DNA of 41,944 bases from Rhodospirillaceae bacterium (lineage in GTDB: Bacteria > Pseudomonadota > Alphaproteobacteria > MPNO01 > UBA2964). The first letter of the stretch is position 1; the number at the start of each line of letters is the position of its first letter. The notes under the pieces were generated by a model that made no database searches, was not told the origin of the DNA, and saw nothing but the letters and a program-made list of their open reading frames with translations. The position numbers and the translations under genes are program-made. Of this stretch, positions 8,912 through 17,825 are shown piece after piece. Location of the stretch: NCBI GenBank assembly GCA_002709075.1, contig PAPV01000013.1, forward strand, positions 127,749-169,692, read 5' to 3'.

Positions 8912-9647
8912 AAATTAATCGTATTGCTAATGCGGTCATTAAAAGTTTAAATGTCAAACGGAACCATTGTTCGGGTATTTTATTAAGTAAATATTTTCCG
9001 ATGTAATTCCCTAATACTCCGCAACCAATCATTGCGATGATTAATGGTAAATATGCACTGAAGGCTACACCTAGCGCACCAAAGGCGAGGAGTTTTGTAA
9101 TATGGCTTACTGCCATAAGGCCGGCCATGGTTGATGCATGATTTTGCCGTGTGTGAGCGGCGCCGGCGACAAATGACGCGACCATTGTGCCGGTTGCACT
9201 AACAAACATGCCTATAAAAGTTGCCGCAAATCCAACAATACAAAATCTAGAGGTGATTGTTCCAATTAATGTGAATCGGGGGCTCCACACAAGTACAATG
9301 ATCATTACAGCAATAATTCCCTGAAGAATTCCGGTAGGAAGAGCTATATATATTTGTGCCCCTGCGATGGCACCAATTGTCGCGCCCAAAAAAAAGGGAA
9401 TGAGTGTTTGTTTGATTATGTGCCTCCACATAATTATAGCTCTGCTAGACCCCACGCCCAATTGAACGCAGGTGTGAATAGGCACTAATAAGGTCGGAGG
9501 AAAAAAATTTGCCATTACAGCAAGCAATGCAAGCCCACCGGCTGTTCCAGTTATTAGGCCTAGCATCGCAGTGGCAGTGGTTGTTACTGCAAGTAACAAA
9601 AATAGCCAAAATGGAACATTCGGCACGCCCAGAAAATCAATTTCCAT
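8880..9647 (-). CDS. TauE/SafE-family membrane permease (anion or sulfite exporter family)
   Basis: The 255-residue, strongly hydrophobic protein has about eight predicted membrane segments and the family's two-fold repeat. The first half contains LGLITGTAGGLALLAVMANF and HTCVQLGVGSSRAIIMWRHI. The second half contains FAATFIGMFVSATGTMVASF, with the Gly-rich loops typical of TauE/SafE proteins. Known members export sulfite, sulfoacetate or other organic anions. It is the first gene of a two-gene leftward unit with the MFS transporter and is divergent from the FAD subunit of the Mo hydroxylase. A sulfur role would fit the sulfatase and flavin monooxygenases elsewhere in the window, but this is only a guess. 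Confidence 0.8.
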   Translation of the reverse strand: MEIDFLGVPNVPFWLFLLLAVTTTATAMLGLITGTAGGLALLAVMANFFPPTLLVPIHTCVQLGVGSSRAIIMWRHIIKQTLIPFFLGATIGAIAGAQIYIALPTGILQGIIAVMIIVLVWSPRFTLIGTITSRFCIVGFAATFIGMFVSATGTMVASFVAGAAHTRQNHASTMAGLMAVSHITKLLAFGALGVAFSAYLPLIIAMIGCGVLGNYIGKYLLNKIPEQWFRLTFKLLMTALAIRLIYAAAKENGLF

Positions 9648-9746
9648 AATATTCTCAATTGTGTATTTGTTTATGCTTAGCTGTTGGAGAGAATTTCGTC
9701 CATAGCTTTATCTTTCCCTTGTGAAAAAAATCTGTAGAATTAGATC

Positions 9747-9765
9747 GTTAAGATTAACCCTTAAC
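9747..9765. promoter_or_regulatory. Inverted repeat GTTAAG-N7-CTTAAC, candidate operator
   Basis: A perfect 6-bp inverted repeat with a 7-bp spacer sits in the divergent gap between the TauE/SafE gene and the Mo-hydroxylase FAD subunit. Its placement suits a dimeric repressor or activator. There is no second copy that I found, so this is tentative. Confidence 0.35.
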
Positions 9766-9844
9766 TATTTTTAATTAGGTTTCTGAGGAGTAATAGTGCA
9801 AAATCTTTTCCAATAATAAAAAATTAAATTGTATTTTAATTCAT

Positions 9845-9848
9845 GGAG
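9845..9848 (+). promoter_or_regulatory. Ribosome-binding site deciding the start of the FAD subunit
   Basis: GGAG lies 9 bases before ATG 9858. The upstream ATG at 9843 overlaps it and has no Shine-Dalgarno sequence of its own, so 9858 is preferred. Confidence 0.5.
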
Positions 9849-9857
9849 ACGCTGAAT

Positions 9858-10727
9858 ATGGATCAAGTCCGTTACGAAGCACCGGAAACCCTTGATGCGG
9901 CTATTGCCCTGCTTTCCGATGATACTACAGCCTCGACAATTTTTGCTGGCGGCACTGATGTTATGGTTCAACTGCACTCAGACTTAATTGAACCAGAAGT
10001 TATTGTGAACGTTAAAAATATTCCAGACCTTATTGGGATAGAAGAAATTGGAGGGGTATATACCATAGGTGCGGCAACCCCTGTCGCAGAATTACAGGAG
10101 CATAAAGAATTTTGTGAGGCATGGCCGGGGGTTATAGAGGGTGCAGAATTAATAGGGTCCGTTCAAGTTAAAGGTCGCTCAACAATAGTTGGAAACCTCT
10201 GCAACGCTTCGCCGGCAGCAGACTCTGTACCTCCGTCTATTGCTGCTGGAGCGACGGTTAATATTGTAGGCCCAAACGGAAAACGCAAGGTTGCTGTAGA
10301 AGATATAGTTACTGGTCCTAGGCAAACTTCTCTAAAAAAAGGCGAAATCATAGTTTCCACAACTTTTCCAGCGCGACCACCTCATTCGGGCGACGCTTAT
10401 CTCCGATTAACTCCACGAACGGAAATGGACATAGCAATTGTTGGTGCGGCAGTAAACCTCACCCTCGATGATCTGGGAATATGTACTACCGCCAGAGTTT
10501 CTCTGGGAGCAGTTGCACCGAAATTTCTTTTAGTTGAAGAGTGCGCAAATGCGTTAATTGGTACCAGAGTTGATAAAAATGCCCTTTATGCACTTGGTAA
10601 AGCTGCCTCCGATGCTGCGGATCCAATATCAGATAAACGTGGGACTAGAGATTATCGGGTTAAAACTATAGCCGTTATGACACTCAGGGCGGCGGAAAGA
10701 GCAGTCAAGAGAGCGAGAGAGAACTGA
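9858..10727 (+). CDS. Molybdenum hydroxylase FAD-binding (medium) subunit
   Basis: This is the CoxM/XdhB-type subunit that passes electrons from the Fe-S centres to FAD. The N-terminal FAD motifs are AGGTDVMVQLH and TIVGNLCNASPAADSVP, both hallmark motifs of the family. The C-terminal part (RVSLGAVAPKFLLVEECA...TRDYRVKTIAVM) is the CO-dehydrogenase flavoprotein C-terminal domain. It is first of a tight three-gene operon: its TGA shares a base with the next ATG. It is the only FAD subunit in the window although there are three Mo subunits. Confidence 0.9.
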   Translation: MDQVRYEAPETLDAAIALLSDDTTASTIFAGGTDVMVQLHSDLIEPEVIVNVKNIPDLIGIEEIGGVYTIGAATPVAELQEHKEFCEAWPGVIEGAELIGSVQVKGRSTIVGNLCNASPAADSVPPSIAAGATVNIVGPNGKRKVAVEDIVTGPRQTSLKKGEIIVSTTFPARPPHSGDAYLRLTPRTEMDIAIVGAAVNLTLDDLGICTTARVSLGAVAPKFLLVEECANALIGTRVDKNALYALGKAASDAADPISDKRGTRDYRVKTIAVMTLRAAERAVKRAREN

Positions 10728-11224
10728 TGGCAAAAGCTCATGTGACTACGACCGTAAATGGCGATGAGTATGAATTTTTATGCGAGCCGCAGCAATCTTT
10801 GGTAAATGTATTGCGCGATGAACTTAGGCTTTCTGGAACGAAAGAGGGCTGCTCGACCGGTGATTGCGGAGCATGTAGTGTCATGATGGATGACCGATTA
10901 GTTTGCTCTTGTCTTGTGCTTGCGGTTGAAACCGAGGGTAAGCATATTGAGACTATCGAAGGTATGGGCACAGCGGAGAATTTACATCCCTTACAGCGCC
11001 GGTTTTTGGAAATAAACGGCTTACAATGTGGAATTTGCACTCCTGGTATTCTTGTTGCAGCAAAAGCTCTCCTTAAAAAAAACCCAAATCCAACTGAAAC
11101 AGAAATTAGATTTTGGTTGGCTGGAAATTTATGCAGATGCACTGGTTATGATAAGATAATTCGTTCTGTTCAAGCGGCGGCAGAAGACTTAAGAAAGGAT
11201 AAATCCAATGGCAACCATTCTTGA
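10727..11224 (+). CDS. Molybdenum hydroxylase 2Fe-2S (small) subunit
   Basis: The 165-residue protein has both iron-sulfur clusters of the XDH/CoxS family. The plant-ferredoxin-type cluster uses EGCSTGDCGACSV and a further Cys in VCSCLV. The C-terminal cluster uses QCGICTPG and LCRCTGYDKI. It relays electrons from the Mo centre to the FAD subunit in the cytoplasmic heterotrimer. It overlaps the FAD subunit stop by one base and the Mo subunit start by 17 bases, indicating translational coupling. It is the only such subunit in the window. Confidence 0.93.
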   Translation: MAKAHVTTTVNGDEYEFLCEPQQSLVNVLRDELRLSGTKEGCSTGDCGACSVMMDDRLVCSCLVLAVETEGKHIETIEGMGTAENLHPLQRRFLEINGLQCGICTPGILVAAKALLKKNPNPTETEIRFWLAGNLCRCTGYDKIIRSVQAAAEDLRKDKSNGNHS

Positions 11225-13487
11225 AGAAAGTGGTTTTAATCCCGATGCTGACCTCAAAGTTGTGGGCACCAATCCGGTAAAGCATGATGGATTAGATAAA
11301 GTACTAGGTCGAGCAAAATTTGGTGCAGATGTTTATCTCCCAGGCATGCTGTATGGAAAAATTGTCCGTTCACCGCATGCGCATGCTAAAATTAAATCAA
11401 TTGATATTTCAGAGGCTAAAAAACTGCCCGGTGTAAAGGCAGTAATAACGGGTGCCGACTTTCCGGAAATACCACAAGGTAGTGGTTGGGGGGATATGAG
11501 TCGGACCACGATTGCACGCGAAAAGGTTTTGTTCGACGGGCATCCTGTTGCGGCTATTGCGGCTATATCGGAGCAGGTGGCAAAACGCGCCTGCAAATTG
11601 ATAAAGGTGGAGTATGATGTTCTGCCGCATGTAATAGAAGTCGAAGATGCTATCGCCAAAGATGCACCGATTTTGCACGATTATATGAGAACAAAGGGAG
11701 ATGAAGATGCGCCTGATGTTCCAACCAACATTTGCGAAAAAATGGTAAGTAAGATTGGGGATATCGATAGTGGATTTGCTTCTGCTGATTTTATTGTGGA
11801 AAATGATTTTGACTCAAAACCTATGCATCAGGGTTATATTGAACCTCAGGGTTGCATTGCGGATTACTCTCAGGATGGGCTCGTGGAATTATGGACCTGC
11901 ACTCAGGCACCATTTGTATATCGAGACCGTCTTTCCGCGATTCTTAAAATTGATGCAGCGAAGATCAATGTTCAACAGTCTGAACTTGGGGGAGGATTTG
12001 GAGGGAAGACAGGTTTCTATGCTGAACCCCTCGCCATTGTATTATCAAAAAAGGCGAGTGCCCCTGTCAAAATGACGTTAACACGGACGGAGGTTTTTCG
12101 GGGTACTGGCCCAGTTTCCGGAACAAAGTCTCGTATCAAAATGGGTTGCAAAAGAAATGGGAAAATTGTTGCAGCAGAAGCGGAATTATATTTTCAAACA
12201 GGTCCATATACGGGATCGATGTATTTTAATGCTCCAAATGCAATGTTCACACGTTATGACCTTCCAAATATTTATATCGAAGCGTATGAGGTTGTTTCAA
12301 ATAGGCCTAAAGTTAATTCGTTCCGTGCTCCTTGTGTACCCCAAATCGTATTTGGCGTTGAGGGTCTTATCGATGATATGGCGAAAAAAGTCGGTATGGA
12401 TCCCATTGATTTCCGATTAAAGAATGCTGCTACAGAAGGGCATACTACTATCTATGGTGATACCTGGGGCCCGGTAGGTTTTGTGGAAACACTTGAGGCA
12501 GCTAAAACAACGGAACATTATAGGACCCCAATAAAATCAGGGGAAGGCCGGGGTATATCCTGTGGTTTTTGGTTCAATCGAGGAGGAGAGACAGCGTCGA
12601 CAATGACCCTCGCCCCAGACGGCACAGTCACTATATCTACCGGGACTGCAGACGTCGCAGGATCAAGAATTTCTATAGCTATGATGGCAGCGGAAGAGCT
12701 TGGAATTGATGTTGATAAAGTTCGTGTCAAAATGTCCGATACAAATTCGCTTGGGTTTAATCGTGTGACTGCTGGCAGTAGAACAACATTTTCGGTGGGG
12801 ATGGTAGTGGTTGACAACGCAAGAAAATGTATTGGAGAACTTTGTAGACGTGCTGCAAATGAATGGGGTGTAGCAGAAGAAGAAGTAAAATTTGAAAATG
12901 GTGAGGTGAAACCTGCTAGTTCAAACGTGGGTGATTTCGCTCCAATGTCAATAGGTGATATCACGTCCAAAACAACAATGACTGATGGGGCTATTGTATC
13001 TTCGTCTTCTATGAATGTAACTGGTGCTGGGCCCGGATTTGGTGTGCATATTGTTGACGTGAAAGTTGATGAGGGGACTGGCCGAGTTGATGTCTTGCGT
13101 TGGACAGTAATTCAAGATGCTGGCAAGGCAATTCACCCTTTACAAGTGGAAGGCCAACTCCAAGGTGCAGCAATTCAAGGAATGGGGTGGGCGCTTAATG
13201 AAGAATACATCTACACTCAAGAGGGACAACTCGATAATCCAGGTTTTCTTGATTACAGAATGCCGGTAGCATCAGATGTTCCTATGGTTGATTGTAAAAT
13301 CGTAGAGGTCCCTAACCCATTACACCCATTTGGATTGCGTGGAGTAGGTGAAGTGCCGGTTGTACCAACGATGGCAGCAGTGGGGAATGCGATTACCGCC
13401 GCGATTGGAATTAGGCCGACATCGCTGCCAATGTCACCTCCAAAGTTACTCGATTTAATTGAAAAGAGAGATACATTATACCCCTAA
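11208..13487 (+). CDS. Molybdenum hydroxylase Mo-binding (large) subunit, copy 1
   Basis: This catalytic subunit of the xanthine dehydrogenase/CoxL superfamily has 759 residues. The N-terminal a/b hammerhead domain includes VLGRAKFGADVYLPGMLYGK and IVRSPHAHAKIKSID. The Mo-cofactor loops include ELGGGFGGKTGFYAEP, the NSFRAPCVPQIVFGVEGLID segment, and the C-terminal LRGVGEVPVVPT with the catalytic Glu near residue 715. It introduces an oxygen from water into an aromatic or heterocyclic ring or an aldehyde. It lacks the AYxCSFR loop of form I CO dehydrogenase. AAGGA precedes the ATG. The substrate is unknown; the convergent hydrolase, decarboxylases and PyrKD-like pair suggest a heterocycle. Confidence 0.92.
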   Translation: MATILEESGFNPDADLKVVGTNPVKHDGLDKVLGRAKFGADVYLPGMLYGKIVRSPHAHAKIKSIDISEAKKLPGVKAVITGADFPEIPQGSGWGDMSRTTIAREKVLFDGHPVAAIAAISEQVAKRACKLIKVEYDVLPHVIEVEDAIAKDAPILHDYMRTKGDEDAPDVPTNICEKMVSKIGDIDSGFASADFIVENDFDSKPMHQGYIEPQGCIADYSQDGLVELWTCTQAPFVYRDRLSAILKIDAAKINVQQSELGGGFGGKTGFYAEPLAIVLSKKASAPVKMTLTRTEVFRGTGPVSGTKSRIKMGCKRNGKIVAAEAELYFQTGPYTGSMYFNAPNAMFTRYDLPNIYIEAYEVVSNRPKVNSFRAPCVPQIVFGVEGLIDDMAKKVGMDPIDFRLKNAATEGHTTIYGDTWGPVGFVETLEAAKTTEHYRTPIKSGEGRGISCGFWFNRGGETASTMTLAPDGTVTISTGTADVAGSRISIAMMAAEELGIDVDKVRVKMSDTNSLGFNRVTAGSRTTFSVGMVVVDNARKCIGELCRRAANEWGVAEEEVKFENGEVKPASSNVGDFAPMSIGDITSKTTMTDGAIVSSSSMNVTGAGPGFGVHIVDVKVDEGTGRVDVLRWTVIQDAGKAIHPLQVEGQLQGAAIQGMGWALNEEYIYTQEGQLDNPGFLDYRMPVASDVPMVDCKIVEVPNPLHPFGLRGVGEVPVVPTMAAVGNAITAAIGIRPTSLPMSPPKLLDLIEKRDTLYP

Positions 13488-13541
13488 GATGGTTATGTTT
13501 TCTGTTGTATTTGTTTGAGTTTGTTATTTTTTAATTTTTTC

Positions 13542-14351
13542 TTATTCTTGGCGCAGATTTTTGGAAAAATTATAGAATCTGTTACTATCACACGAAAAAC
13601 GCCATGAAATATCATTGTGATTTCTTTCAGAGGAAAACACCCAGTTTAAAAATTTTTTTTGATCCAGTAATGCAATTTCTGCTGTTGTTTGTCGGTAGCG
13701 CCCCGGCATAGTATCATTCAACCAGCCATGGGGAGCATTCTTGTAAACATGTATTTGATACGATTTTTTGTGTCTTTCTAATGAATTTCTTAATCGACGA
13801 ACATTATCTATGCTGATTATATGGTCAGCTTCTCCAAACATTCCTAGAACAGGACAATCAATTTCGCCAATTAATCGATCCAGTGGTTTAGGAAACAATT
13901 TATTTTGTTCCCATTGCTGTTCTTGAGCAGAACCATACCAAAGCAATGCTGCAGCTATTTTTCGACGGGATGCTAAAACTAGTGGGAACCGTCCGGTCTG
14001 ACAAACGCCTTTTACTGCGATACGTTCATTATCCACGTACTTGCATTCTTTCAAAAAATCTAAAGAGATTGATAAATACTTAAAGGCTTCGTTGTCGTCG
14101 ATATCATATCTTTCACGACCCTCGTGGAGTAATTGTTTATTGGGTGCAAGAAAAAAACAATCAGGTGCGGCACACACATACCCATCTTTTGCGAGATGCT
14201 TTGCAAGATTCTTGGTATGTCTAACAAAGCCATAACGTTCATGAACTAATATTACTGCAGGTCGGTTAGTTCTAATTGTTTCAGGCTTCGCCAGAAAAAT
14301 TGGTAAACCACCATCTAGGACAAAATTTTCAATGACTATTTTTTTCGTCAT
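13542..14351 (-). CDS. Dienelactone hydrolase family protein
   Basis: This alpha/beta hydrolase has 269 residues. The triad of the DLH family is visible: nucleophile Cys117 in GVCQTGR, Asp176 in FGEADHII and His208 in APHGWL. Glu38 in LVHERYG is the residue that positions the Cys in DLH. The GVCQTGR elbow replaces the usual GxCxGG, so the glycine after the nucleophile loop is altered. Known members open dienelactones or related cyclic esters in the cytoplasm. It starts 7 bp after the isochorismatase-fold gene on the same strand, forming a two-gene unit that converges on the Mo-hydroxylase operon. Substrate unknown. Confidence 0.8.
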   Translation of the reverse strand: MTKKIVIENFVLDGGLPIFLAKPETIRTNRPAVILVHERYGFVRHTKNLAKHLAKDGYVCAAPDCFFLAPNKQLLHEGRERYDIDDNEAFKYLSISLDFLKECKYVDNERIAVKGVCQTGRFPLVLASRRKIAAALLWYGSAQEQQWEQNKLFPKPLDRLIGEIDCPVLGMFGEADHIISIDNVRRLRNSLERHKKSYQIHVYKNAPHGWLNDTMPGRYRQTTAEIALLDQKKFLNWVFSSERNHNDISWRFSCDSNRFYNFSKNLRQE

Positions 14352-14358
14352 GGATTTT

Positions 14359-15000
14359 CTATGAAATCAGACTTATTACTTTGTCAGTGTCCATTACTCG
14401 TCCCATGCGAGGAAAAACACGTTCGAGGAAAAATTCATTATTATTTCCCCGCATAGAATAACAACAGTCGCTGACTATTACTAAACCAAAATCAAGGTCA
14501 CGGGCAGCAAAAGCAGTTGACGCTATTCCAACATCTGTAGAGCCACCTGCAAGTATAATATTTTCAAGTCCTCGAACTCTGAGGGCAAACTCTAAATCAG
14601 TTTGAAAAAAACTATTCCAGCGATGTTTTGGCACTACCACATCGCTGTTAATTGGAGCCAATTCAGGCGCAATGTTCGCCGCATCAGTTCCCTTATAAAA
14701 ACCAGGTTTTATTGGTGTCTCTTTAGCCTCAATCGGCTTAAGTTCCATATCAGTATCGGTTAAGCGGGAAACAGTATCCGTGCCACCTTCCATATGCTGT
14801 CCGATAGGATAAAATGTGACTAAATTGGAGGATCTAGCTTTCTTCAGTAACCGTTGCATGTTGTGAAGAATTTGACGTTCGGCAAGAAATTTTTCTTTTT
14901 CTGGAATACCAGAATGCAGATAACCATTCAATGTATCAAAGAGAACAAGACCAGTATTGGTTGAATTTAACTTTTCTGAAAGTCGTGAAATAAAAGCCAT
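14359..15000 (-). CDS. Isochorismatase-fold hydrolase-like protein lacking the nucleophilic cysteine
   Basis: The 213-residue protein has the isochorismatase/amidohydrolase fold. Asp22 in LVLFDTLNGY and Lys125 in VVPKHRWNSF match two members of the Asp-Lys-Cys triad. The strand that normally reads GVxTxxCVxxTA reads GGSTDVGIASTAFAARD here, so Gly158 occupies the Cys position. Isochorismatase itself does not depend on a Cys nucleophile as the amidases do, so the protein may hydrolyse an ether or another bond, or have no activity. GGAAAAAAT precedes the ATG. It is upstream of and probably co-transcribed with the dienelactone-hydrolase gene. Confidence 0.75.
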   Translation of the reverse strand: MAFISRLSEKLNSTNTGLVLFDTLNGYLHSGIPEKEKFLAERQILHNMQRLLKKARSSNLVTFYPIGQHMEGGTDTVSRLTDTDMELKPIEAKETPIKPGFYKGTDAANIAPELAPINSDVVVPKHRWNSFFQTDLEFALRVRGLENIILAGGSTDVGIASTAFAARDLDFGLVIVSDCCYSMRGNNNEFFLERVFPRMGRVMDTDKVISLIS

Positions 15001-15093
15001 ATTTTTTCCAATAACTATATAATTTATAAAATTAATGCAGAAACCACAAAATAATTAAGTACATAGACACTGTATACTATATAAACAAATTAT

Positions 15094-15098
15094 GGAGG
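15094..15098 (+). promoter_or_regulatory. Ribosome-binding site GGAGG
   Basis: A strong GGAGG lies 8 bases before ATG 15107. It places the start of the cyclodeaminase-like gene there rather than at ATG 15092, which overlaps the site. Confidence 0.7.
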
Positions 15099-15106
15099 AG
15101 TGGCTT

Positions 15107-16177
15107 ATGGCTATCATAATCACAGACAATGATGTACGAAGATACATGCCGATGAAAGATTGCATTGAAGCTATGCATACCGCATTTGCTGATTTTTCCA
15201 AAGGACAAGCCCATTCGCCACCCCGTGTCAGGTATATTTCTGAGACGGAGGATCCTAACAGAAAGTACTGGAGCAACGTACATGCTGGAGCTGTTCCAAG
15301 TCTTGGAATGGCTTGCGTTCGTGCAGGTTCACACGTTATATCTTTTGATCCTGACGCTGTTTCTGGGCGCGCCCGTTCATATCCTGATAGTAAAAATTGG
15401 AGTGTAATAATTCTTTATGATCTATCGACAGCGGAGCCCATTGCTTTTATGCACGAATCTTATTTATCAGGGATGCGTGTCGCTGCAACAAGTGGAGCAG
15501 TTGTAAATTCGGTTTCTCGGGAAACAGTTACTACGCTTGGTTTGTTTGGCGCGGGACGCCAAGCCCGAGCTCATGTATTGGCTATTTGTGCAGTACGTCC
15601 ATCAATTTCGACAGTAATGCTGTATTCCCCAACTGCCGATCACTGCCAAAAATTTGCCGCAGAGATGCATGTTGATGGAGTTAAAATAATTCCTTGCAAT
15701 TATCCACGAGAAGCTGTTGACGGCTGCGATATTATATGTGCGGCAACAGCAAGTTCTAGGCCGGTATTTGACGGGAAGTGGTTGCAGGATGGACAAATGG
15801 TGATTTCCATAGCCAACTCTGACAAGAATCTCAAACGGTACGAAGTAGACAGTCAGGTCTTACAAAGTGCCGAGACAATTCTGATAAACGATTGGCATAG
15901 TGTTGAAGAGAATGAACAAATTGAACTTACAGACCTTGTTTTCTCGGATAAGGTCCCGCGTAATAGAGTTATCGAAATTGGAGATTTGTTTGCCCAAAAA
16001 AGACGCGTTCGTCAAAAAAAAACCGAAATCGTATATTATAAGAATAATAGTGGTTTAGGGATTCAATTTGCTGCTGCAGGAGCAGTCATTTACAATAAAG
16101 TTAAACACTTAGATAATCGTAAAAAAATTCCCCCAGATTGGCTTGGAGCAGAGGCTTATTCCCAAGGAACAAATTGA
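15107..16177 (+). CDS. Ornithine cyclodeaminase / mu-crystallin family protein
   Basis: The family includes ornithine and lysine cyclodeaminases, alanine dehydrogenase and ketimine reductase, all NAD(P)-dependent. The NAD-binding motif is GLFGAGRQARAHV at about residues 146-158, and the LSGMRVAATSGAV segment matches the family's LTxxRTAAxS motif. An EVD segment after SIANSDKNLKRY is also conserved in the family. The position usually holding the substrate-binding Lys (LGVKWVS in cyclodeaminases) reads LGMACVR here, so the substrate may differ. Length is slightly greater than the usual 310-350 residues. It is divergent from the cysteine-hydrolase-like gene. A ketimine or imine reductase role would fit N-heterocycle breakdown; this is inference. 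Confidence 0.8.
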   Translation: MAIIITDNDVRRYMPMKDCIEAMHTAFADFSKGQAHSPPRVRYISETEDPNRKYWSNVHAGAVPSLGMACVRAGSHVISFDPDAVSGRARSYPDSKNWSVIILYDLSTAEPIAFMHESYLSGMRVAATSGAVVNSVSRETVTTLGLFGAGRQARAHVLAICAVRPSISTVMLYSPTADHCQKFAAEMHVDGVKIIPCNYPREAVDGCDIICAATASSRPVFDGKWLQDGQMVISIANSDKNLKRYEVDSQVLQSAETILINDWHSVEENEQIELTDLVFSDKVPRNRVIEIGDLFAQKRRVRQKKTEIVYYKNNSGLGIQFAAAGAVIYNKVKHLDNRKKIPPDWLGAEAYSQGTN

Positions 16178-16331
16178 CAATTAACTTCGTAAATATGTTT
16201 ATGTTATTCCGTCTGCACGTATCAAACCTGTTGTATTTAATTTCTTTAAAATGCAACCTTTGGATATTTTTTTTTGATAAACAATAATTTTCATACGAAT
16301 TTTTGAATGCTTTAAGTGTATAGGAATACAT

Positions 16332-16349
16332 GTTGTTGAACCGAACAAC
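16332..16349. terminator. Small hairpin GTTGTT-N6-AACAAC between convergent genes
   Basis: A perfect 6-bp stem with a 6-base loop lies between the convergent cyclodeaminase-like and second UbiD genes. The following bases are AT-rich but there is no immediate T run on either strand, so terminator function is uncertain. Confidence 0.3.
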
Positions 16350-16380
16350 TTAAATAATTTTGATACAACAATTTTTTTTT

Positions 16381-17805
16381 CTAAAGTGGCAAGATGTTGC
16401 CAAATTTTTCTCGGATGCGTTTCTCCAAAGCTTCACTGTTTCTAGCAACAATAGGGAAGGTTTCGCGCCTTTTGAAAGGCTTACATGCGTCAACAACCAC
16501 GCGGGAATTTCTGGGATCCTCATGACTATAACTCATCGGATCGAGGTGTGTACTCCAACAACCATTAAGTATATCAACTCCGTCCTTAGGATCGCAGCGT
16601 GTGCACATTGACCATAATACATCATTCATATTTGCAGGATCAATATCATCATCCACTACGATTACCCAACGGTTCGCGTACGCACCAGCATGGCATTGGG
16701 ATGCGACTAATCCTGCTTGTTTTGAATGTCCTCCGTACATTTGTTTGATGGAAATTGTAAGCCACATGCGGCTGCCTCCTGCCTCATGTGCCCATACACC
16801 TCTCACCTCAGGAATCCCTGCAGCCTCGAGTTGATTCCAAACTGCTCCACAACGATACGTTCCACGGTAAAATGTGTCGTCGTTTGGTGGAACTGCCGGG
16901 ATTGCTCCTAAAAGAATTGGATCGTTGCGATGCATAAATGTTTCTATGCGTATGGCCGGTTGTTTGGTTTCTCCTCCCGCATAATAGCCTGTCCATTCCC
17001 CAAGAGGACCCTCGGTTACTCTATCATTTGGGTGAATAAACCCTTCGAAAGCTATTTCTGCATTTGCTGGAACGGGTAAACCGGTTTTGGGCATATTAAT
17101 GATTTCAACACTTTCACCCAAAAGCCCTCCCGCCATATCATACTCGTTTTTGCCGTAAGGCACTTCTAGTCCTGCAACCATGAAAAGTGCGGGATGCATC
17201 CCTACCACTACTGCTATTGGACACGCTTCACCCTTTTCATGGTATTTGTTTCTTATAATGTCACCATGTTTCCCTTTTGACGTCATCAAAGACGCCACAT
17301 TTTTGTCATGACTTTGGACACGATAAGCACCATAATTTATCCACCCAGTATCGGGATCTTTCATCACCACCATGCAGGCTGTTCCTATGAAGTAGCCGCC
17401 GTCTAATTCATGCCATCTGGGCGTTGGAATTTTGGTAATGTCAACTTTATCACCCTCATAAACATTCTCTAAAAGAGGACCCTTGCCCACGATTTTTGGC
17501 GCAATTGCAAGTTGATTTTTCATATATTTTCGCCAATAATCTACTAATTCGACTTCTTTTTTGTTAACATCCTCACCCAATGCCAAGTTTATACGAGGGA
17601 CTGCGGTGAGAATGTTTGCTAAAACGCGGAAGCCTTTAGGAAAACCGGGAATTTCATCAAACATCACTGCTGGATTAGTCATTTGTCGCATATAGATGTC
17701 TACTAACGCGCCGATTTCTTCCTCGCGCTCAACCCCAGAGAAATGCTGCACTTGATTGTTTGCTTCAAGATCACTGATCCAATCGCGTAAGTCCTTATTA
17801 GGCAT
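16381..17805 (-). CDS. UbiD-family prenylated-FMN-dependent decarboxylase (copy 2)
   Basis: A second UbiD family enzyme of 474 residues, clearly diverged from copy 1. The prFMN and catalytic residues are intact: N157 and R162 in NYGAYR, H180 in KGKHG, and E265/E270 in TEGPLGEWTGYY. The C-terminal part repeats the family pattern AGIPEVRGVWAHEAGGSRMW and SQCHAGAYANRWVIVVDDDI. AAGGAGC precedes ATG 17805. It follows the second Mo subunit by 20 bp on the same strand, so hydroxylation and decarboxylation of the same compound are likely. Substrate probably an aromatic or heteroaromatic acid; the direction in vivo could also be carboxylation. UbiX must be supplied from elsewhere. Confidence 0.88.
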   Translation of the reverse strand: MPNKDLRDWISDLEANNQVQHFSGVEREEEIGALVDIYMRQMTNPAVMFDEIPGFPKGFRVLANILTAVPRINLALGEDVNKKEVELVDYWRKYMKNQLAIAPKIVGKGPLLENVYEGDKVDITKIPTPRWHELDGGYFIGTACMVVMKDPDTGWINYGAYRVQSHDKNVASLMTSKGKHGDIIRNKYHEKGEACPIAVVVGMHPALFMVAGLEVPYGKNEYDMAGGLLGESVEIINMPKTGLPVPANAEIAFEGFIHPNDRVTEGPLGEWTGYYAGGETKQPAIRIETFMHRNDPILLGAIPAVPPNDDTFYRGTYRCGAVWNQLEAAGIPEVRGVWAHEAGGSRMWLTISIKQMYGGHSKQAGLVASQCHAGAYANRWVIVVDDDIDPANMNDVLWSMCTRCDPKDGVDILNGCWSTHLDPMSYSHEDPRNSRVVVDACKPFKRRETFPIVARNSEALEKRIREKFGNILPL

Positions 17806-17825
17806 AACAGAAGCTCCTTGAAAAT

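Noticed and set aside
11333-12075. Overlapping open frames inside the Mo subunit gene
   Set aside because: They are shadows of a strongly conserved gene in other frames with no recognisable protein.
11208-13487. Form I CO dehydrogenase (coxMSL)
   Set aside because: The large subunits lack the AYxCSFR active-site loop, so they are treated as general Mo hydroxylases.
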